A DNA stretch of 64,000 bases from Streptomyces sp. TN58 (GCF_001941845.1 NZ_CP018870.1:372001-436000), one strand, 5' to 3'; shown: positions 25,565 to 34,417, numbered from the stretch's first letter. Translations and numbers: made by a program. The notes: generated from the letters alone by a model not told the origin.

Positions 25565-26092
25565 ATGTGGGGGAAGACCTTGAGGATCACTACCAAGCTC
25601 GCCGCCGTGGCCGCCTCGGGCGCGGCCATTGTCCTGATGACCCCGTCCGTGAGCCATGCGGACACCTGGATGCTGCTGGTGAACCAGCACAGCGGCCGCT
25701 GCCTCGAAATCGCGGACGGCAGCGGCGCCAACGGGGCGCGGGCCCAGCAGTGGAGCTGCAACGGCCAGAGTGCGGCGAAGTGGCGCGTCTCGTGGATCGA
25801 CGGCGAGCGCACCTACTTCAAGCTCGTCAACAAGGCCAGCGGAAAGTGCCTGGAGATCTCGAACTCCAGCCGGGCCGACTACGCGTACGCCCAGCAGTGG
25901 GCCTGCAAGGCCAACGTCAAGGGCCAGATCTGGGGTTGGGGCACGAACGGGCGGATCGTGAACGCCGGCAGCGCCAAGGATCTGACGGTCAAGGGGAACA
26001 GCAAGGCCAACGGCGCCCGCGTCTGGCAGGACGGGCAGTGGGGCAGCGTCGGCTACGCCTCCCGCTGGAACCGCCTCCCGGGCGGCAACTGA
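25565..26092 (+). CDS. Secreted ricin-type beta-trefoil lectin
   Basis: 175 residues with a signal peptide ending near SVSHADT (residue 33). Three trefoil repeats are visible: LVNQHSGRCLEI...AQQWSC, LVNKASGKCLEI...AQQWAC and IVNAGSAKDLTV...ARVWQD, each with the QxW-type signature. No catalytic domain is attached, so it is a free carbohydrate-binding protein. The start may be TTG 25580, which follows GGGGGAAG, instead of ATG 25565. Confidence 0.85.
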   Translation: MWGKTLRITTKLAAVAASGAAIVLMTPSVSHADTWMLLVNQHSGRCLEIADGSGANGARAQQWSCNGQSAAKWRVSWIDGERTYFKLVNKASGKCLEISNSSRADYAYAQQWACKANVKGQIWGWGTNGRIVNAGSAKDLTVKGNSKANGARVWQDGQWGSVGYASRWNRLPGGN

Positions 26093-26185
26093 ACCTACTG
26101 ACCATCCGTGCGAGGGGCGCGGCTCCGCAGAGCCGCCCCCCTCGCATGCCCGGGCAGCGTGCACCGTGTCGAGCACCAGCCCTGA

Positions 26186-26326
26186 GCCCGGTCACGGTTC
26201 CGCGTTGCGCAGGAGCCTGTCCGGGACTGGAAGGTGTGCTCCCAAGTCCCTGCCGGCGGCATGCGGCTGGCCACCGGCAACACGCTGGCCTTCAACACGG
26301 TCAAGGTCGACGAGAGCTGCCCCTGA
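26186..26326 (+). pseudogene. C-terminal remnant of a PASTA-like exported protein
   Basis: Frame ending at TGA 26324-26326 reads VRDWKVCSQVPAGG, a threonine/asparagine strand and ...VKVDESCP, the typical end of Streptomyces secreted proteins with a PASTA-like domain. An in-frame TGA at 26183 and the absence of a start or signal show that only the tail survives. Probably a decayed gene. Confidence 0.45.
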
Positions 26327-26405
26327 CCCACTGCCTCCGAACCGACTCGGCCGCGCCGCCTGCCGTGCCTGCTGCGGCACTCGGTCGAACACCGGCCGGA
26401 GCCGG

Positions 26406-27419
26406 TCAGGCGGGGGACGAGGCGGAGCCCCCGGAGCGCGTACCCGCCCCGTCGTGCCGGAAGGAGCGGCGGTAGGCGGCCGGCGTGGTGTGCACCAGGG
26501 TGTGGAATCGCCGGCGGAGGTTGGCAGCAGAGGACAGGCCGGTCCTGGCCGCGATCGCCTCGACGGACAGATCCGTCTCCTCCAGGAGGGTCCGTGCGGC
26601 CATGACCCGCTGGCGCAGCAACCAGTTGCCGGGGCTCGTACCGAGCTGCTCGGCGAACCTGCGGGCGAGCGTGCGGGTGGAGACCGCCCCGAACGCGGCG
26701 AGGTCGTCGACGGACAGCGGCTCGTGCAGCCGCTCGGCGGCCCAGTCCAGAACGGGGGCAAGGGAGTCGGGCGTACGCTCGCTGCGGGGTAACGTGGCGT
26801 ACTGCAGTTGTCCGCCTTCGCGATGGGGCGGCATGACCATGTGCCGAGCGACGTGTGTCGCGTAGGCGGCGCCCTGGTCGGTGCGGATCAGGTGCAGCAA
26901 CAGGTCGATGCCCGCGGCCCCGCCCGCGCTCGTGGCGACGTCGCCCAGGTCGATGTAGAGCACGTCCGGCTCCACCTGGATCCCGGGATGCCGAGCGGCG
27001 AGTTCGTCGGCCATGCGCCAGTGGGTGGTCGCCCGACGGCCCTCCAGCAGGCCGGCCTCGGCGAGCAGGAAGGCGGCGGAGCACAGCGCGACGATGCGGG
27101 CACCGCGCCGGTGCGCCCGCCGCAGTGCGTCCACGGTGCACGGCGAGGGGGTGCTCGCCCGCTGCGCCCAGCCGGGGATGAGTACGGTCTGCGCGCGTTC
27201 CAGGGCCGACAGTCCGTGCGTGACCGCCATGTCGTAGCCACCTGACGTCGGCAGGGGGCCGGGCTGCTCGGTGCAGACCTCCAACGTGTAACGGGTGGGC
27301 AGGCCGGGCCGGTTCAGACCGAAGACCTCGGCCGCGCAGGCCAGCTCGAACGTGGACTGCGGCGGCAGGAGGAGGCACACCACGCGGTGAAGGCTCATGG
27401 CAGAAAAGTACCTGTCCAT
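26406..27419 (-). CDS. GlxA family transcriptional regulator (DJ-1/PfpI plus AraC HTH)
   Basis: 337 residues. Residues about 10-180 form a DJ-1/PfpI amidotransferase-like domain, with the nucleophile-elbow region ARIVALCSAAFLLAEAGLL. The C-terminal 100 residues are an AraC helix-turn-helix pair (LSVDDLAAFGAVSTRTLARRF and LSVEAIAARTGLSSAANLRRRF). Start ATG 27419 is preceded by AGGA; ATG 27398 is the alternative. Relatives sense small metabolites and activate catabolic or stress genes. No clear target gene adjoins it. Confidence 0.88.
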   Translation of the reverse strand: MDRYFSAMSLHRVVCLLLPPQSTFELACAAEVFGLNRPGLPTRYTLEVCTEQPGPLPTSGGYDMAVTHGLSALERAQTVLIPGWAQRASTPSPCTVDALRRAHRRGARIVALCSAAFLLAEAGLLEGRRATTHWRMADELAARHPGIQVEPDVLYIDLGDVATSAGGAAGIDLLLHLIRTDQGAAYATHVARHMVMPPHREGGQLQYATLPRSERTPDSLAPVLDWAAERLHEPLSVDDLAAFGAVSTRTLARRFAEQLGTSPGNWLLRQRVMAARTLLEETDLSVEAIAARTGLSSAANLRRRFHTLVHTTPAAYRRSFRHDGAGTRSGGSASSPA

Positions 27420-27639
27420 GTCAATCCTGACTCCGGGGGCGCGGGCGGATCGGCCGCGAGCGTGATCTCCGTGGCCCACGGGACGGCGTCGCGATCACGG
27501 CGCGGCCCCTCATGCCGCCCCACGAACCTTGTCGCGGCAGCGGCCCCGGCGATCCCCGATCGGTCCGCGGCCGCCGCCCGCGGAAGTTCCCCCTCTGCAC
27601 CTGTTCCCCGGCACGCCGCCAGACGGCGGCGTTCAGATG

Positions 27640-28575
27640 TCAGCCCCGTCGACGGCGCTTCCAGGCGACGATCGCGCGGGTGACGACGGGCGGGAGCAGG
27701 TCCTTGGCCAGCTTGCGCCAGCGGGCGCCGGGCCTGCGTGTGGCGGCGGGAGCGGCGACCGGCGCCGGTTCCGTCCGCGGCGCGGGGTGCAGCGGCTGCG
27801 GGGGCGACGGCGCGACCACGCCCTGGTCCCCGATGCGTACGAGGGGACGGCCGTCGATCACGTCCACGCCGTGCCAGAGGTCGGTGCGCTCCTCCAGCCA
27901 CGCGCGCAGTGCCGCCTGGTGGGGTTCCGGGTCGCCCCAGGTCGCGTACAGTTTCGAGGCCGAGACGCAGATGGGGTGCAGGTCGCCCGTGACCACCGCG
28001 GTCCAGACGGCGGCCGCGACGCCGGGGCAGTGCTCGGAGCGGTAGTCGTCGAACACCACCACGGCGTCCGGGGTCGCGACGAGGCGCGAGGACGCGATGT
28101 CCGTGACGACGTGCTCGTACAGGTGCGAGGCGTCGACGTGCACGAATCGGCAGCTCGCCGGTTTGACCCGGTCGGCGACGACCGAGGTGGGGGCCTGGAT
28201 CAGTGTCGGCAGCGTCTCGTGGAAGGCCAGGTAGTTCGTCTCGAAGCCGCGCCGGGTGAGCGTGGGGTAGGAGCTGCGGTTCTCCGCTGCGTTGGAGTCG
28301 TCCGTGGCGGGCGAGTCGAAGAGGTCACAGACGGTGAACTCCTCACCGGGCCGGAGATACCGTCCGAGGAAGATCGCGCTCTTCCCCATGAAGGCGCCGA
28401 GCTCCAGCAGGTCGCCCGGCTGCCCCCCACCGCTGTTCTGCCGTGTCAGGAACCAGTCGAAGAGCACCTGATCGTATGCCGAGAACCACCCTTTGACCTC
28501 GCCGTACGTGGTGGGGGCGAGCGGGGCCGGCTCACCGTCGGGGGTGGTGACGGAAGCCTGTGAAAAGTGTGACAC
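27640..28575 (-). CDS. Class I SAM-dependent methyltransferase
   Basis: About 311 residues from GTG 28575, nine bases after GGAGG; ATG 28584 is directly on the GGAGG and less likely. GDLLELGAFMGKSAIFLGRYL is motif I, and FVHVDASHLYEHVVTDI and AVVVFDDYRS are the Methyltransf_24-type acidic motifs. A proline-rich linker and a strongly basic tail (ending AWKRRRRG) are unusual additions. No partner gene is adjacent and the substrate is unknown. Confidence 0.78.
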   Translation of the reverse strand: MSHFSQASVTTPDGEPAPLAPTTYGEVKGWFSAYDQVLFDWFLTRQNSGGGQPGDLLELGAFMGKSAIFLGRYLRPGEEFTVCDLFDSPATDDSNAAENRSSYPTLTRRGFETNYLAFHETLPTLIQAPTSVVADRVKPASCRFVHVDASHLYEHVVTDIASSRLVATPDAVVVFDDYRSEHCPGVAAAVWTAVVTGDLHPICVSASKLYATWGDPEPHQAALRAWLEERTDLWHGVDVIDGRPLVRIGDQGVVAPSPPQPLHPAPRTEPAPVAAPAATRRPGARWRKLAKDLLPPVVTRAIVAWKRRRRG

Positions 28576-29086
28576 GGAGAGCATCCTCCAGCGGAGTGGC
28601 ATCGGTTTTCACGCTGATACCCGGCCGGGTAACGGCACCCTAAGCCCTGGGCGGACGTGTGACGAGATGTGAGCGAAATCAGTCTGTGATTTCCTTCCCC
28701 GCCTCGCCTGCGCCGCCTGCCTGGCCCTCGTCGCCTGCCTCGCGGGCGCCGTCTGCCCGCCCTGCGTCGCGGTCGGGCTGTGGATCCGGGGCCGCGGGTC
28801 GTACGAGAAGTCCTTCGGGTCTGCGACACCCGGACCGGCACGCCGGTGAGGACATCCCGCTCCGCCCCGTACGCGACCTCGACACCCGTGACGCCTCGCA
28901 GTGGCCCTCCGGGCCGCTGAAGCGCTACCGGTACATCTACTCGACGTTCGGCGAGGAGAACCAAACGGCGACCGCCATGGTGCCGAACAGCACGGTCACC
29001 GACACCGGCGGCCCGGGCACCTCACGGTCTCCCCCGACCCCAACGTCGGCTCCTTCAACCGCAGCGGCGACCACACCGACCTGAGA
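28576..29086. other. Gene-poor stretch with a possible decayed gene
   Basis: No intact gene. Around 28860-29080 plus-strand frames look protein-like in pieces: PVRDLDTRDASQWPSGPLKRY, YSTFGEENQTATAMVPNSTV in one frame, and HLTVSPDPNVGSFNRSGDHT in the next. This is as if a secreted-type gene had suffered a frameshift. There is no start, ribosome site or homology I can name, so the call of a relic is tentative. Confidence 0.3.
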
Positions 29087-29125
29087 AGGTGCTGGTCACG
29101 GATGTGAAGTCCGTGACCAGCACCT
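29087..29125 (-). terminator. Perfect 16-bp hairpin after the Crp-like gene
   Basis: AGGTGCTGGTCACGGA (29087-29102), loop TGTGAAG, TCCGTGACCAGCACCT (29110-29125). It lies 18 bp beyond the stop of the minus-strand Crp-like gene, as expected for its terminator. Confidence 0.75.
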
Positions 29126-29142
29126 GGCGGTACAGCGCTCGG

Positions 29143-29967
29143 TCAGATCTTGGCGAGGGCCCCGGCGAGCGATTCGGGCGGGAAGGCCATCTCGCTGGCC
29201 TCCAACAGCCGACGCAGCGACGGGAATTCATAGCTGCGGTAGCCGCTGATCACGATGTCCGCCTTGCGGAGGACCTTCATCGCGGACTCCACGGAGGCGA
29301 TGCTCAGGCCGAGAGCGTCCGCGAGGTCGCTCTGTGAGGGGCCTTCGAGCCTGAAGTCGTACTTCCTGCCCGGCACCGCGCAGTGCATGACGAGGTGTCC
29401 GAGCAGTCCGGCGAGGCGCTTCACGGCCTTGAGGTTGTGCCGATTGTAGATCCGCTCGGTGGCCTCGATGCGGTCGGTGACCGATATGCCGATCGCCTTC
29501 ATCAGCGCCGGTGCGGTCTCGGCCATCGCGCGCATCCGGTCCATGGGCACGGAGATGGTCCAGGTGTCGTTCAGGCAGACCGCGGTCGGGGTCGCCATCT
29601 TCTCGTCGAAGAACTCCATGCAGCCGAGGACCGCACCCGAGCCGAGGATGCGCAGCGTGGTGGAGGCGCCGACCGGGGTGCGCTCGGCGACGCAGCCACG
29701 GAGGATTATGTGGACGTCCGTGCCGCCCTCGGGTCCGCGCAGCTCTTCCTGACGGGGACGCTCGCGGGAGATGATGCGCAGGTCCTGGTCCGTCTCCTGG
29801 AAGACGGCGCGCAGATCGACGGGCAGCTCGCGCATGAAGGGGTTGCGCTCGAAGGCGGTGTTGAGCCGGGCGGGCTCCTTGTCGCGGTCGATCTGGCCGG
29901 TGCTGGTGTCGATCTCGTAGAAACGGGACCCGACCTGCAGGGGCTCGTTGCGCTTCCAGAACGCCAT
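29143..29967 (-). CDS. Crp/Fnr-type cyclic nucleotide-binding regulator
   Basis: About 274 residues. A cNMP-binding beta-roll (HIILRGCVAERTPVGASTTLRILGSGAVLG) is followed by a long dimer helix and a C-terminal Crp-type winged helix (SQSDLADALGLSIASVESAMKVL, with GYRSYEFPSLRRLLE beyond). ATG 29967 is five bases from GGGGGTG; GTG 29970 is too close to it. The start overlaps the stop of the small membrane protein gene (TGATG). The N-terminal 45 residues (MAFWKRNEPLQVG...) are an extension not seen in E. coli Crp. Possibly a membrane-linked regulatory pair. Confidence 0.82.
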   Translation of the reverse strand: MAFWKRNEPLQVGSRFYEIDTSTGQIDRDKEPARLNTAFERNPFMRELPVDLRAVFQETDQDLRIISRERPRQEELRGPEGGTDVHIILRGCVAERTPVGASTTLRILGSGAVLGCMEFFDEKMATPTAVCLNDTWTISVPMDRMRAMAETAPALMKAIGISVTDRIEATERIYNRHNLKAVKRLAGLLGHLVMHCAVPGRKYDFRLEGPSQSDLADALGLSIASVESAMKVLRKADIVISGYRSYEFPSLRRLLEASEMAFPPESLAGALAKI

Positions 29968-30191
29968 CACTTCACCCCCGGCCCGGCGTTGGGGGCCCCG
30001 GCGGGGATGGTCACAGCCGGCGGGGCCGGCTGCAGGGCGTCGAACGTCCTGGGGAGCGCGATCACCAGTCCGATGATCGCCGCGATGACGGTGGCGATCC
30101 GCGCGGGGGTGGACTGGAGCGTGCGTACGGTGTAGGCGATGGTGGCCGCGATGATCGCGACGATCAGAACGGCCGCAAGAAGGAACGTCAT
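29967..30191 (-). CDS. Small two-helix membrane protein
   Basis: 74 residues from ATG 30191. Two membrane helices are evident (MTFLLAAVLIVAIIAATIAY and IATVIAAIIGLVIALP), followed by a proline/alanine-rich tail PAPPAVTIPAGAPNAGPG. AGGA lies just before the start. It is co-translated with the Crp-like regulator, so it may anchor or modulate it. I do not recognise a named family. Confidence 0.65.
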   Translation of the reverse strand: MTFLLAAVLIVAIIAATIAYTVRTLQSTPARIATVIAAIIGLVIALPRTFDALQPAPPAVTIPAGAPNAGPGVK

Positions 30192-31042
30192 TATTCCTGT
30201 GCTTTCGCTGAAGAACTGGATCGGGTCTGGCGCCGTGCAGTGTTCTTCTGGCGAAGAGCGACCGGATTGGTGGGTTCCTGCCAACTCCCCGCCTCCGGAC
30301 TGCTATCGACCGGTCCGGGAGAAGCGACGATATCCCACGGACGGACGCACCCCGCCACCTGAACGAGTGAGTGACGTTCCTCGAATCGACCCGGGTTCTT
30401 CTGTCGCCAATTCCTTGATCACATAGGCATTGGCGGGACTACTCTTGAGTAACACCCCATTTTCGGGGATCTCGCGCCCTACATTGAGGGCGCTGACGTT
30501 GCGACTTCGATCGGGTCTGGCGCCGGCAGTCGGGCACGGGCTCCGGGGGGTGGTGCCTTCGGAGCCGCCCGACGCTTGACCTATGCGCGCTCGGCGGGGT
30601 CACGCAGCATGATCGAATCTTCACATCGAGTGGCGGTGGCCCCTGTCAAATCCGCGATGCCGCCACACTCCCGCTTTTTAGGGACGATCGATCATCCCGT
30701 CAGGCTTCCGTACGCCGGTAAGCAGCGCGGCTCCCGCAAAGTACTTACCGCCGCCACCCCTACGTCGCAGGGAAACTGTGGCCGAGACAAGGATCACATC
30801 CATGAAATCAGCCCTGCCGAAACGTTTCTGACCGGCGGTCATGTCTCTCGCGGCAGCATCCTGACCGGGCCGCCTGACGCACTGCCACGTTGCCGGGTCT
30901 CCAGGGCGTGGGGCTCTGCGCACCTTGGAGCTCAGGCGTCTTGGAAGGCCACGTCGCGAACGCGGCCCGGGCGCCGGGCTCTTTACGTGTCCTGGCCGGC
31001 GCGGTTACCTGGGATACGGGGCTACGAGCCGCGGGGGTGGGC
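30192..31042. other. 850-bp intergenic region with hairpins and a direct repeat
   Basis: No credible gene. The stretch 30360-30480 is relatively AT-rich. GCGCCCT (30474-30480) and AGGGCGC (30487-30493) form a small hairpin next to a CCCC/GGGG one. The 17-mer GATCGGGTCTGGCGCCG occurs twice (30219-30235, 30509-30525). Promoters for the membrane-protein/Crp pair presumably lie here. Confidence 0.45.
30219..30525 (+). repeat. 17-bp direct repeat, copies 290 bp apart
   Basis: GATCGGGTCTGGCGCCG at 30219-30235 and 30509-30525, identical. The copies flank the AT-rich hairpin region upstream of the small membrane protein gene. This could be a duplicated regulator site or the footprint of an insertion. 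Confidence 0.5.
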
Positions 31043-31708
31043 ATGGCGGGCGGGCACGGGGGATGGCGGCGCGGGCTCTCGCGGACCGCGGTGGCGCTGG
31101 CCGTGCCGCCGCTGGCCGCGGCCCTGGCCTACGGGGTGGCCTGGAAGTCGGCGTACGGGACGCTCGGCAGCTGGGGGTTCTTTCTCGCCGGGTTGCTGCT
31201 GCCGCTGGTCCTGCTCGGCTGGCACGCCGCATGCGCCGCGCGGCGCGGGGCCTCGCTGATCGCAGTGTCCGCCCTTCCGGCCGGCCTCGGCGCCATCCTC
31301 GCGCTCGCGTCTGTCGGGCACAGCGTGCTGGAGGACCGGGGTGTCGAGATCAGCTGCGTCGTGCTGAACGTCACCGAGCACACCGAGACGGACTCCTCCA
31401 TGGACGCCCAGGGCCACTGGACCTCCACGACCCGGACCTCGTACGACCACCGCCTGGACTGCCCCGCGGGCGGACCGGAGCACCTGGACACCCCCTCACG
31501 GCTGGCGAAGGAGGGCGAGTCGCTGGCGGTCTTGCACGACCCCCAGGGGAAGGTCTCGCCGCGGGCTGCCGGGGACGTCCACGGCTGGGGGATGCGCACC
31601 GCGGCCCAGGTGGCGGTCGGGACGGCGGTTCTCATGGGGCTGGCCGGCGGGATCCGGGAGGCGTACGAGAAGCGGCGCTGGAGGCCGCGGCGACCCGCGG
31701 GGCGGTGA
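31043..31708 (+). CDS. Hypothetical integral membrane protein
   Basis: 221 residues from ATG 31043 after GGGGGTGGG. Three membrane helices in the first 100 residues (LSRTAVALAVPPLAAALAYG, WGFFLAGLLLPLVLLG, LIAVSALPAGLGAILALA) enter an exported loop with the pair C...C in ISCVVLNV and HRLDCPAGG. A fourth helix (TAAQVAVGTAVLMGLAGG) precedes a basic C-terminus. The layout resembles DUF3592-like proteins, but I cannot assign it firmly. Confidence 0.65.
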   Translation: MAGGHGGWRRGLSRTAVALAVPPLAAALAYGVAWKSAYGTLGSWGFFLAGLLLPLVLLGWHAACAARRGASLIAVSALPAGLGAILALASVGHSVLEDRGVEISCVVLNVTEHTETDSSMDAQGHWTSTTRTSYDHRLDCPAGGPEHLDTPSRLAKEGESLAVLHDPQGKVSPRAAGDVHGWGMRTAAQVAVGTAVLMGLAGGIREAYEKRRWRPRRPAGR

Positions 31709-31750
31709 AGCGCCGAGGCCGCCGGTCTGCACCGCGCGCGGTCCCACGCG

Positions 31751-32065
31751 TCAGGTCGTCGCGGTCGCGGTGGGCGCTGCGGACACGGCACGGCCGTAGA
31801 GCCGGTGGTGCCACTCGTTGGCGTCCGGGGCCGGCTCGATGCTGATGGCGGGGCCGGGGGCGGTCTCGATGAGGTGCAGGAGTGTCCAGGCGACGCCGTA
31901 GCAGTCGTCGGGGCCGAAACAGGTGGCGAGGGAGGCGGCCTCCTGTGCTGTCACGGGCCTGCCGATCGCTTCGAGCTGGGTGACTCGCCTGTCGATCTCT
32001 TCCTCATCGGCGTCCCAGTCGGGCAGCGGGCCGTCGGCGACGAAGGTCTGGACTTCAGGTCTCAT
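31751..32065 (-). CDS. Hypothetical protein, 104 aa
   Basis: Acidic soluble protein: MRPEVQTFVADGPLPDWDAD at the start, then EEEIDRRVTQLEAIGRPVTAQEA and CFGPDDCYGVAWTLLHLIETAPG. The coherent amphipathic helices and codon use argue it is real; similar short proteins occur across Streptomyces. Function unknown. It converges with the membrane protein gene 43 bp away. Confidence 0.65.
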   Translation of the reverse strand: MRPEVQTFVADGPLPDWDADEEEIDRRVTQLEAIGRPVTAQEAASLATCFGPDDCYGVAWTLLHLIETAPGPAISIEPAPDANEWHHRLYGRAVSAAPTATATT

Positions 32066-32310
32066 GCGCGCATCATCGGCGCCTCCGCCTGCCCGGGCAA
32101 GCGTTCCCTGGCAGGTCCGCGTTCTCGGAAGGCCTCTCGCCCGTCGACCGGCGCCCCGGCGACCAAGAGCGGCGTCGGTGTGTCCGCCGCTTCGGACGTC
32201 ACCGGGCGGGCCCCATTCGGGTCATTGTGGCCGTGCGTGCCGACCAGGAGCGGCGGCAAGGGGGAAGCAGTGTCCCTGTCCGCGAGCCGCGACCGGAGGA
32301 GGGCAACCCG

Positions 32311-33237
32311 ATGCAGAGGTCGAGACTGGTGGCCGCAACCACGGCCGCCGCATCCCTGGCACTTCTCCTGGCTTCCACGGGGCAGAGCGCCTCGGCGGTC
32401 GCCCGCGCCCCGTTGGCAGTCGACTCCACGCCGAGCGCCGTCCCCGGACGAGGGGCAGCGCTGCGGGTGTTCTGGAGCAATTTCACGAGCGGGACAATCG
32501 GCCGCGCCGACGTGGACGGGACGAACGTGACGCAGACGCTGGTCACCGGTGCGTCGAATCCGGCCGGCATGGCAGCCGACACCTCGGCGATCTACTGGGC
32601 CGACAACGGCTCCCACACGATCGGCCGGGCGGACCACGACGGCCAGGACGTCGACCAGGACTTCATCACCGGGGCCTCGGGCCCGCGGGGCGTGGCGGTC
32701 CGCAAGCACCGTGTCTACTGGACCAACGGCGGTACCGGCACCGTCGGCCGGGCGAGGCTCGACGGGCGCGACGTCGACCAGGACTTCATCACCGGGGCCG
32801 CGAGCCCCTTCGGGATCGCGGCCGGCGCCGCCGGTGTCTACTGGTCCAACGCCGGCACCGGCACGATCGGCCGGGCGGATCTCAACGGGAAGGACGTCGA
32901 GCAGGCCTTCATCACGGGCGCCGCCGGCCCGCGGGGCGTGGCGGTCGACAAGCACCACGTCTACTGGACCAACAGTTCCACCAACACCATCGGCCGAGCG
33001 GACCTCGACGGGCGGAACGTCGACCAGAACTTCATCGTCGGCGCCTCCGGTCCTGCCAACGTGGCAGTCGACGCCCAGCACGTCTACTGGGCCAACGCCG
33101 TGTCCGGCACGATCGGCCGGGCGGACCTCGACGGGCAGGACGTCGACCAGGCCTTCATCACGGGGGCCGCGGGCCCCCGGGGTGTGGCCGTCGTACCGGG
33201 CAAGGGCCATGGCCGCAAGGATCCGCACGGGCGCTGA
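32311..33237 (+). CDS. Secreted six-bladed YWTD-type beta-propeller
   Basis: 308 residues from ATG 32311, shortly after GGAGGAGGG. A signal peptide (LVAATTAAASLALLLASTGQ) is followed by exactly six 41-residue repeats. Each starts VYWxN, continues GTIGRADLDG, then VDQxFITGA and ends GPRGVAV, the LDL-receptor class B/YWTD propeller pattern. The repeats are near-identical at the DNA level (123-bp period). It is likely an extracellular binding scaffold; partner unknown. The strong periodicity also produces long false frames on both strands. Confidence 0.82.
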   Translation: MQRSRLVAATTAAASLALLLASTGQSASAVARAPLAVDSTPSAVPGRGAALRVFWSNFTSGTIGRADVDGTNVTQTLVTGASNPAGMAADTSAIYWADNGSHTIGRADHDGQDVDQDFITGASGPRGVAVRKHRVYWTNGGTGTVGRARLDGRDVDQDFITGAASPFGIAAGAAGVYWSNAGTGTIGRADLNGKDVEQAFITGAAGPRGVAVDKHHVYWTNSSTNTIGRADLDGRNVDQNFIVGASGPANVAVDAQHVYWANAVSGTIGRADLDGQDVDQAFITGAAGPRGVAVVPGKGHGRKDPHGR

Positions 33238-33358
33238 GCAGGCCGGCGGCGCGGCGGGCGGGTGCCACGGCCAAGACGTCGCACGCCGGACACTGGACGC
33301 CGCGCGTCCTCGCGGCCGGTTCCGTGAGGGGTGCCGGCGCGGCGCGGTGCGGCAGCCC

Positions 33359-33799
33359 CTACGCCCGCGGCGTGGCTCCGGTGGGGCCGGCCGACTCGGC
33401 GCGCCGCTCGGCTTCGAGCGCCAGCTCGTCCTCGTGGTGACGCAGGGACATCGTCACGGATCCCGAGGTGAACCGGATGGTTCCGATGACCGCGAAAGGC
33501 AGCGACACGAGCAGGAGTCCGAGCATGTCCGCGGAGTCGCGGGCGAGGGCGCAGCGGGGGCCTTCGGCTTCGTCGTACGTCTTCAGGCGCGACCTGCGGT
33601 CCTGGCCCTCACCGTCGTCGTAGAAGACCCGGGAGGCGCACTCGATGCTGCCGTGGGAGTCCCGTTTGATGGAGAAGGGCGCGAACAGCTGGTACGCGAG
33701 AGCAGCCCAGATGCCGCCCGCCACCAGAAGCAGGACGACGCCCTGCGTCAGCTTGCGGTCCGCGCGCTGGCGGAAGTTCGTCTCGTGCGCGTCTGTCAT
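33359..33799 (-). CDS. Hypothetical membrane protein with two helices
   Basis: About 146 residues from ATG 33799 (MTDAHETNFRQRADRKL). Helix one is TQGVVLLLVAGGIWAALAYQ and helix two MLGLLLVSLPFAVIGTI. Between them is an exported loop with cysteines at SIECASRVF and GPRCALARD, probably a disulfide. A charged cytoplasmic tail follows. No ribosome site stands out, so the start is uncertain (33829 also possible). Family not recognised. Confidence 0.6.
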   Translation of the reverse strand: MTDAHETNFRQRADRKLTQGVVLLLVAGGIWAALAYQLFAPFSIKRDSHGSIECASRVFYDDGEGQDRRSRLKTYDEAEGPRCALARDSADMLGLLLVSLPFAVIGTIRFTSGSVTMSLRHHEDELALEAERRAESAGPTGATPRA

Positions 33800-34084
33800 G
33801 GGTGTGAATCTAACCCGGGCCATGTACACGTCAGCGACTGGGTCCGTCCCCGGGACCCGGACGCGCCGAACGGCGCGAGAGCGCCGGGAACGTCGGCGTC
33901 AGCCGGCCCCGCGCAGGCACATCGGCGCACCGCCCCACCCGCGGGCGGTGGTCGCAGCCGCACCACGGGCCGGTCCGATCGAGCCGCACGGGCAGGGCTT
34001 TCTAGCCCATACGGCTCGATAACGCCTGCGGAACGGTGGCGTCCAGGGCGACAATCAAGCCCTACGCCGATCCAGGAGGCCGTC

Positions 34085-34417
34085 ATGGCAACAGATGCGT
34101 ACTCCGCCGCCACGCACGTCCCTGTGATGATCACGGCGGACGGCGGCTGCACCCAGCTCGTATTCACCGGCCGGCTCGGTGCGGCGGACGCGCTCCGGCT
34201 GGAGCAGGCGCTCGACGACCGCCGCCTGGCCCAGGCCCACACGTGGCTGTGGGACATGTCCGGCCTCATCCACATCGATCTGATCTGCGCATACGCCTTG
34301 CTCCGCGCCATCCGGCGGACAGCCACCGGCCCCGTGCGCATCCGCGGCGCCCGCCGGCCGGTGGAGCGGACCCTGCGCCACACGGGCATGGGCGCGGTGG
34401 CGGACATCCACGGCTAG
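34085..34417 (+). CDS. STAS-domain protein lacking the usual phospho-serine
   Basis: 110 residues from ATG 34085, after GGAGG. The pattern TQLVFTGRLGAADALRLEQAL and WLWDMSGLIHIDLICAYALLRAI is an anti-sigma-factor antagonist (STAS) fold. The loop that normally reads DS(S/T)G, phosphorylated by an RsbW-like kinase, reads IDLICA here, so it cannot be switched in the usual way. No kinase is adjacent. The TAG stop lies in CTAG and abuts an inverted-repeat element. Confidence 0.7.
   Translation: MATDAYSAATHVPVMITADGGCTQLVFTGRLGAADALRLEQALDDRRLAQAHTWLWDMSGLIHIDLICAYALLRAIRRTATGPVRIRGARRPVERTLRHTGMGAVADIHG

Noticed and set aside
32062..33228. 388-residue minus-strand frame, apparently repetitive
   Set aside because: It is the antisense shadow of the YWTD repeats; no ribosome site or signal peptide fits it.
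32440..33230. Regular 123-bp repeats, considered as a CRISPR or satellite array
   Set aside because: The repeats are in-frame protein blades with no spacer structure and no cas genes.
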